Origin: Actinomycetales bacterium
GTDB lineage: Bacteria; Actinomycetota; Actinomycetes; Mycobacteriales; Mycobacteriaceae
NCBI GenBank assembly: GCA_012838715.1
Contig: DUOR01000343.1
Span: forward strand, 1-10,042
Reading direction: 5' to 3'
DNA: 10,042 nucleotides
The position numbers and the translations under genes were made by a program. This document shows, piece after piece, positions 6,394 to 10,042 of the stretch (position 1 is its first letter; each line of letters starts with the position of its first letter). The notes under the pieces are model-generated. The model had not been told where the DNA came from and searched no databases. It saw only the letters and a program-made list of their open reading frames with translations.

Positions 6394-7800
6394 ATGAACG
6401 CGAGCACCACCAACAAGACCGACACCACCGACCCCACCCACCCCACTGCCCTCATCGCCGCGCTGCCGGAGGGTGCGGTGGTCACGGACCCGGATGTGCT
6501 GGCGGCCTACGCCACGGACCGGACGGACGTGCTGGAGGCGGGCATGCCGGTGGCGGTGGTGCATGCGCGGTCCACCGATGATGTTGCGGTGGCGGTGCGG
6601 TGGGCGCATGAGCGGGACGTTGCCGTCGTCACGCGTGGTGCGGGTTCGGGGCTGGCGGGAGGTGCGACGGCGACGCCGGGGTGCCTGGTGGTGTCGGTGG
6701 CGAAGATGAACCGCATCCTCGCGATTGAGCCGGGGAATTTTCTGGCGCGGGTGGAGGCGGGCGTCATCAACGGTGACCTCGATCGTGCGGCGGCGGAGCA
6801 TGGGCTGATGTACGCGCCGGACCCGTCGAGCATGGACATTTCGACCATCGGGGGGAACATCGCCACGAATGCGGGCGGCCTGCGGTGCGTGAAGTACGGG
6901 GTGACGCGCCAGTCGGTGCGGTCGCTGACGGTGGTGCTTGCCGACGGCCGCATCCTGCGCACCGGCCACGACACGGTGAAGGGGGTGTCGGGGCTGGATC
7001 TGGTGGGGCTGTTCTGCGGTTCGGAGGGCACCCTCGGCGTGATCACGGAGGCGTCGGTGGCGCTGGTGCCGCGGCCGGCGGGCGACCCGGTGACGTTGCT
7101 GGCGCCCTTCCCCACGGCGGACGCGGCGCTGGCGGCGGTGTCGGAGGCGATGCTGCTGGGCGTCGACCCGGAGCTGATGGAGTTCATCGACCGCCGCACG
7201 CTGCGGGCCATCGACGAGTGGAAGGGCACTGATTTCGGCGACTGCGGCGGCATGGTGCTGGCGCAGTTGACGGGGCCGGGAGCGCCGGAACGCGCGGAGC
7301 GGGTGGCGGAGGTGTTCCGCACGGGCGGCGCAGAGGACGTGGCGGTGTCGGAAACGGCGGCCGAGGGCGAGGAGCTGGTGGCCATCCGCCGCCTCGCCTA
7401 CCCCGCGAAGGAACGGCTGGGCCACACCCTCACGGAGGACGTGTGCGTGCCGCGGACGCAGCTGGCGCACATGATGCGCTTCATCGATGAGCTTGCCGAC
7501 GAACGTGGCCTGACCATCTGCACCGTCGCCCACGCCGGCGACGGGAACCTCCACCCGGTGTTCATCTACGAGGGGGCGACCCCGCGGGACATTCCGGAGG
7601 AGATCTGGCTGGCGGCCGACGACGTGTTCCGGGAGGCGCTGCGCGTCGGCGGCACCCTCACCGGCGAACACGGGGTGGGCACCCTGAAGAAGCGGGTGCT
7701 GGCCGAGGAACTCGGCGACGTCGGCGTCGCCGTGCAGCGCGCCGTCAAGGCCGCCCTCGACCCGAAGGGGCTGCTGAATCCGGGCAAGGCCCTGGCCTAG
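6394..7800 (+). CDS. FAD-linked oxidase, GlcD / D-lactate dehydrogenase type
   Basis: A 468-residue flavoprotein with the two-domain layout of the GlcD/DLD family: a PCMH-type FAD-binding domain (about 25-225) and an FAD-oxidase C-terminal domain (about 230-468). Landmarks are RGAGSGLAGGA (81-91), SSMDISTIGGNIATNAGG (145-162), SEGTLGVI (210-217), HAGDGNLHP (380-388, family histidines), GEHGVG (424-429) and the terminal LLNPGKAL. Members oxidise D-2-hydroxyacids such as D-lactate, glycolate or D-2-hydroxyglutarate and pass electrons to quinone or a partner protein. No GlcE or GlcF partner lies beside it, which favours a stand-alone dehydrogenase; the substrate cannot be read from the sequence. 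The first 20 residues are a Thr/Asp-rich extension. The ATG at 6394 fits a leaderless promoter. It diverges from ftsY and converges on the ABC permease gene, its stop lying in a 10-bp repeat array. Confidence 0.9.
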   Translation: MNASTTNKTDTTDPTHPTALIAALPEGAVVTDPDVLAAYATDRTDVLEAGMPVAVVHARSTDDVAVAVRWAHERDVAVVTRGAGSGLAGGATATPGCLVVSVAKMNRILAIEPGNFLARVEAGVINGDLDRAAAEHGLMYAPDPSSMDISTIGGNIATNAGGLRCVKYGVTRQSVRSLTVVLADGRILRTGHDTVKGVSGLDLVGLFCGSEGTLGVITEASVALVPRPAGDPVTLLAPFPTADAALAAVSEAMLLGVDPELMEFIDRRTLRAIDEWKGTDFGDCGGMVLAQLTGPGAPERAERVAEVFRTGGAEDVAVSETAAEGEELVAIRRLAYPAKERLGHTLTEDVCVPRTQLAHMMRFIDELADERGLTICTVAHAGDGNLHPVFIYEGATPRDIPEEIWLAADDVFREALRVGGTLTGEHGVGTLKKRVLAEELGDVGVAVQRAVKAALDPKGLLNPGKALA

Positions 7801-7833
7801 GCGGGCCTAGGCGGGCCTAGGCGGGCCTAGGCG
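7794..7833. repeat. Four perfect tandem copies of a 10-bp unit containing the palindrome GCCTAGGC
   Basis: GGCCTAGGCG is repeated four times without a mismatch. Each unit contains the 8-base palindrome GCCTAGGC (starting at 7795, 7805, 7815 and 7825). The first copy supplies the Ala-TAG end of the oxidase on the plus strand; the last supplies the Ala-TAG end of the permease on the minus strand. Because the period is 10, the CTAG core puts a stop codon into all three frames on both strands. Any two palindromes can also pair as a hairpin, so the array may act as a bidirectional terminator in this 26-base convergent gap. Confidence 0.95.
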
Positions 7834-8927
7834 ATGCGCACGCCGCGGGGCAGTTCGCCGGCGGGGACCTTGAGGCGGCGGTGGGCGGCGGCGATGCCGA
7901 GGCCGCCGAGGAGCAGGTTGATGCCCAGGCCGGGGAGCCACTTCCAGCCGGTGGAACCGGAGTCGCCGGTGGGGGCGGCCCACATGTTCGCGCCGTAATC
8001 CGGGTCGCTCATGCGGGCGGCGAGTTCCTCGCAGGTGGCGGGAGGTTCCTGCGGGGCCCGGAAGGTCGAGTCGACGAGGTTGCGGATGACCGGCATCGGC
8101 CCCACGGACTCCGCCGCGTGGGGCAGGGCGTCGGCGAGGATGACCACCGGGTTCGGCAGGAACAGCCAGGACAGGACGCGCGAGTCGGAGGAGCTCCACT
8201 CGGTGGTGTGGACCTCGCACCAGATGTCGGGGTCGGTGTGGGTGTGATCGACGTCGTAGCGGATGAGCTGCGCCACGGGCCGGACCTCGCGCTGCTCGAG
8301 CATGGGGGCGGCGAGGAGGAAAACGACGGGCAGGCCGATGACCAGCACCGCCACGACGAGGTAGGACAGCATCGTCGAGGAACCGGGGCGGACGGTGACG
8401 GCGGACAGGCCGAGCCCCATCGCCGAGATGGCGAGCAACAGCAGCGACACCACGAGAACACCCAGAAGCATCGCCCACCAGGCGATTCCGCCGGTGATCA
8501 CCGCCCAGGCGAGCACGGGCAGGCTGACCACCAGGAAGGCCAGGGAGGCGATCCAGGCGGCGAGGAGCTTGCCCATCAGCACCGCGCGAGTGGAGACGGG
8601 CGCCGCCTGGACGAGGGCGAGGACGCCGTCGCGGCTGTCGCCGTTGATGGACGTCGCCGATTGCGCGGGCGCGATGATCAGGCCGACGAGCAGCACGAAC
8701 AGCAGGGTGCCGTGGACGATGGCCTCCGTCGACGCCTGGTCCCAGGCGCCCGGGTCGCGGCCCATGCCGCGGCCGACGGAACGGAAGAACACGTACTGCA
8801 GCACCACCGACGCCACCAGCACCACGAACCACACGCCGAGCAGCACGCGCCACCGGGTCGATCGGATGCGCTGCGTCAGTTCCAGGGCGAGCACCCCGCG
8901 GACCGGGCTCACTGTTCCCCCCGCCAT
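7827..8927 (-). CDS. ABC-2 type transporter permease
   Basis: A 366-residue integral membrane protein with about six hydrophobic segments (about 28-47, 71-90, 122-142, 149-172, 187-208, 332-348). Residues 95-120, including a DSRDGVLALVQAAPVSTRAVLMGK-like stretch, match the charged cytoplasmic element of ABC-2 permeases that contacts the ATPase. A large loop (about 209-331) between the last two helices is probably external and has two cysteines (237, 299). It should pair with the ATPase encoded directly upstream to form an exporter or membrane-remodelling complex; the substrate is unknown. Start choice is open: ATG at 8927 has GAGG 8 bases upstream, while GTG at 8912 would give a GTGA overlap with the ATPase stop (8911-8909) and has a G-run close by. 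I prefer 8927. Either way the two genes overlap and are translationally coupled. Confidence 0.85.
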   Translation of the reverse strand: MAGGTVSPVRGVLALELTQRIRSTRWRVLLGVWFVVLVASVVLQYVFFRSVGRGMGRDPGAWDQASTEAIVHGTLLFVLLVGLIIAPAQSATSINGDSRDGVLALVQAAPVSTRAVLMGKLLAAWIASLAFLVVSLPVLAWAVITGGIAWWAMLLGVLVVSLLLLAISAMGLGLSAVTVRPGSSTMLSYLVVAVLVIGLPVVFLLAAPMLEQREVRPVAQLIRYDVDHTHTDPDIWCEVHTTEWSSSDSRVLSWLFLPNPVVILADALPHAAESVGPMPVIRNLVDSTFRAPQEPPATCEELAARMSDPDYGANMWAAPTGDSGSTGWKWLPGLGINLLLGGLGIAAAHRRLKVPAGELPRGVRIA

Positions 8928-9805
8928 GCCAAATACCTCGATTCCAGTGTGCGGCGGCCGAAGGACGTGACGGTCACTCCCGCCGCCAGGGCGTCCGCCA
9001 GGATGGCCGACGCCGATTCCTCGTCGCCGGTGAACTCCGCCCACGCCACCCCGGGGGTCAGCGCGGTGCCGGTGCCCGAGGGCAACCCCGCCGCGCGGGC
9101 CCAGCGGTGCAGGGCCGTGCCGTCGCGGGAGGTCACCTTCCACACGCTTGCCGACGGCACCTCCGCGGCGACCGTGCGGCCGTCCCGCATCATGATGACG
9201 TCGTCGACGATTTCCTCCAGTTCCGGGAGGATGTGGGAGCTCAGCACGATGGCGGCGCCCCGGTTGGCTCGCCGGCGGAGGATGCCCCGCAGGTCGATGC
9301 GGGAATCGGGGTCGAGCCCCGAGGCGGGCTCGTCGAGAAGCAGCACGGCGGGGTCGTGCACCAGGGAACGGGCCAGGGACAGGCGCTGCTTCTGGCCGCG
9401 CGAGAGGACGCTGACGCGGCGGTGGGCGAACTCGGAGAGGCCGACCTCCTGGAGGAGGTCGGAGGCGCGGTTCTCGGCGTCGTCGGCGGCGAGGCCGTAC
9501 AGGCGGCCGAAGGTTGCGACGATCTCCTGGGCCGTCAGCGAATCCCAGGCGCCCACGGAGTCGGGCATCCAGCCGACGCGGGCGCGGGCGCGGGGGCCGT
9601 CGGTGACCGGGTCGAGGCCGTCGATGGTGATGCGGCCGGAATCCGGGGCGAGCAGGCCCGCGAGCATCAGCAGCAGGGTCGTCTTGCCGCTGCCGTTCGG
9701 CCCGATGAGCCCGGTGATGCGGCCCGGGGCCACGTCCACGTCGGCGTGGTCGACGGCCACGCGACGGCCGAAGGACCGGCTCGCCGCCTCCGCCCGAATG
9801 CTCAT
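8909..9805 (-). CDS. ABC transporter ATP-binding protein
   Basis: A 298-residue ATPase of the kind that partners ABC-2 permeases. It shows Walker A GPNGSGKT (35-42), signature LSRGQKQR (135-142 region), Walker B AVLLLDEP (153-160), D-loop SGLD (162-165) and the H-loop His191. The position normally held by the Q-loop glutamine or glutamate (after the GWMP strand) is Asp82, a conservative departure seen in the sequence. Residues about 215-298 are a C-terminal extension with weak similarity to accessory domains of this class and no clear motif. The ATG at 9805 has no convincing Shine-Dalgarno sequence; it overlaps the TGA of a nine-codon mini-ORF (ATGA), which may bring in ribosomes. It overlaps the permease gene downstream. 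Confidence 0.93.
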   Translation of the reverse strand: MSIRAEAASRSFGRRVAVDHADVDVAPGRITGLIGPNGSGKTTLLLMLAGLLAPDSGRITIDGLDPVTDGPRARARVGWMPDSVGAWDSLTAQEIVATFGRLYGLAADDAENRASDLLQEVGLSEFAHRRVSVLSRGQKQRLSLARSLVHDPAVLLLDEPASGLDPDSRIDLRGILRRRANRGAAIVLSSHILPELEEIVDDVIMMRDGRTVAAEVPSASVWKVTSRDGTALHRWARAAGLPSGTGTALTPGVAWAEFTGDEESASAILADALAAGVTVTSFGRRTLESRYLAWRGEQ

Positions 9806-9828
9806 GCCCGCAACTTACTGACGTTCAT
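9802..9828 (-). other. Nine-codon mini-ORF linking the upstream gene to the ABC ATPase by two ATGA overlaps
   Basis: On the minus strand ATG at 9828 opens a frame MNVSKLRA that stops with TGA at 9804-9802. Its ATG overlaps the TGA of the upstream gene (ATGA, 9828-9825), and its TGA overlaps the ATG of the ATPase gene (ATGA, 9805-9802). This is the geometry of termination-reinitiation coupling, and the ATPase lacks its own ribosome binding site. An in-frame ATG two codons earlier (9834) would lengthen it to ten residues. Translation is not shown; chance is a fair alternative. Confidence 0.35.
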
Positions 9829-10042
9829 GCCCATAACCTATACGCCTGCTCGACCGCTTCGGCCAGACCCAACTGGCTCCGGCGGCGCAGGCGGCGCGCG
9901 GAACGGAGGATGCCGCGGTCGCCCGGGAAGCCCAGGGCGGCGTTGAGGCGGGCCACCGGATCGTCGCCCGGCTCCCCGAGTCCCAGCTCCGCGAAAACCG
10001 GCGCCCACATGCAGCGGGACGTGGTCGCGGGCACCGGGACGA
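9825..10042 (-). CDS. Unidentified protein, C-terminal part (5' cut by the window edge)
   Basis: About 72 residues are visible and the frame runs open to the right edge, so the start is probably outside. GTG at 10034 is a possible but unsupported internal start. The visible part is soluble-looking: a hydrophobic-aromatic stretch (CMWAPVFAELGL), an acidic turn (EPGDDPVARLN), a Gly/Pro segment, then a very basic helix-like end (RSARRLRRRSQLGL) closing with EAVEQAYRLWA. I do not recognise the family. Codon use is like that of its neighbours (G or C at third positions), which supports a real gene. It ends 19 bases before the ATPase start on the same strand, so it probably belongs to the same operon and may regulate or assist the transporter. 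Confidence 0.55.
   Translation of the reverse strand, partial: VPVPATTSRCMWAPVFAELGLGEPGDDPVARLNAALGFPGDRGILRSARRLRRRSQLGLAEAVEQAYRLWA
9835..9840 (-). promoter_or_regulatory. Possible -10 element inside the end of the upstream gene
   Basis: TAGGTT on the minus strand (9840-9835) fits TANNNT and is followed by six bases and then the ATG at 9828. A transcript could therefore start at the mini-ORF and express the ABC genes apart from the upstream gene. The hexamer is weak, lies in coding sequence, and no -35 was recognised. Confidence 0.25.

Noticed and set aside
6331..7671. Upstream extension of the ftsY frame on the minus strand, doubling the protein.
   Set aside because: The extension is antisense to the FAD-linked oxidase and is low-complexity His/Arg-rich; the FtsY membrane anchor begins at the ATG at 6330.
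8928..9143. Longer start for the ABC permease.
   Set aside because: The extra 72 residues overlap the ATPase gene in another frame and are Gly/Arg/His-rich, unlike a permease N terminus.
1..10042. Search for a defence, toxin-antitoxin, prophage or mobile-element system.
   Set aside because: No transposase, integrase, tRNA, attachment site, paired toxin-antitoxin genes or defence partner genes are visible; the HNH gene stands alone.

Overview
The window is a high-GC, densely packed bacterial chromosome segment with the signature of Mycobacteriales (mycolic-acid actinobacteria), most likely a Corynebacterium. The pointers are the overall base composition, a DUF222-HNH ('13E12'-type) protein, an Ffh with a Lys/Arg-rich and Gly-Met-Pro-rich tail, an FtsY with an N-terminal membrane anchor and an acidic linker, a leaderless-type promoter, and intrinsic hairpins with little or no U-tract. 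The species cannot be fixed from the sequence alone.

Layout. (1) 1-1037 (+): C-terminal part of an SGNH-domain protein, probably the extracytoplasmic end of a membrane acyltransferase cut by the window edge, followed by a good intrinsic terminator. (2) 1151-2947 (+): an AT-richer control region with a LexA-box-like palindrome, then a complete DUF222-HNH endonuclease-like gene. (3) 2986-3013: a strong hairpin between the convergent HNH gene and ffh. (4) 6330-3042 (-): ftsY then ffh, the two signal-recognition-particle GTPases, separated by 67 bases whose transcript can form two interleaved 7-bp stems right before the ffh ribosome binding site. (5) 6394-7800 (+): a GlcD-type FAD-linked D-2-hydroxyacid dehydrogenase, divergent from ftsY and apparently transcribed as a leaderless mRNA. 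(6) 7794-7833: four perfect copies of a 10-bp palindromic unit holding the stop codons of both convergent neighbours. (7) 10042-7827 (-): a probable operon of an unidentified partial gene, an ABC ATPase and an ABC-2-type permease.

How the genes relate. FtsY and Ffh work together in co-translational membrane targeting, and adjacency in one transcription unit makes sense. In the relatives I remember (C. glutamicum, M. tuberculosis) an ammonium transporter/PII/GlnD cluster lies between ftsY and ffh; here it is absent. The ABC pair forms one exporter or membrane-remodelling complex of unknown substrate. The SGNH protein, HNH gene and dehydrogenase are metabolically unconnected.

I found no complete novel multi-gene system. 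The most interesting signals are small non-coding ones: the SOS-like box before the HNH gene, the ftsY-ffh intercistronic fold, the 10-bp stop-codon array, and a nine-codon mini-ORF joining two genes by successive ATGA overlaps.
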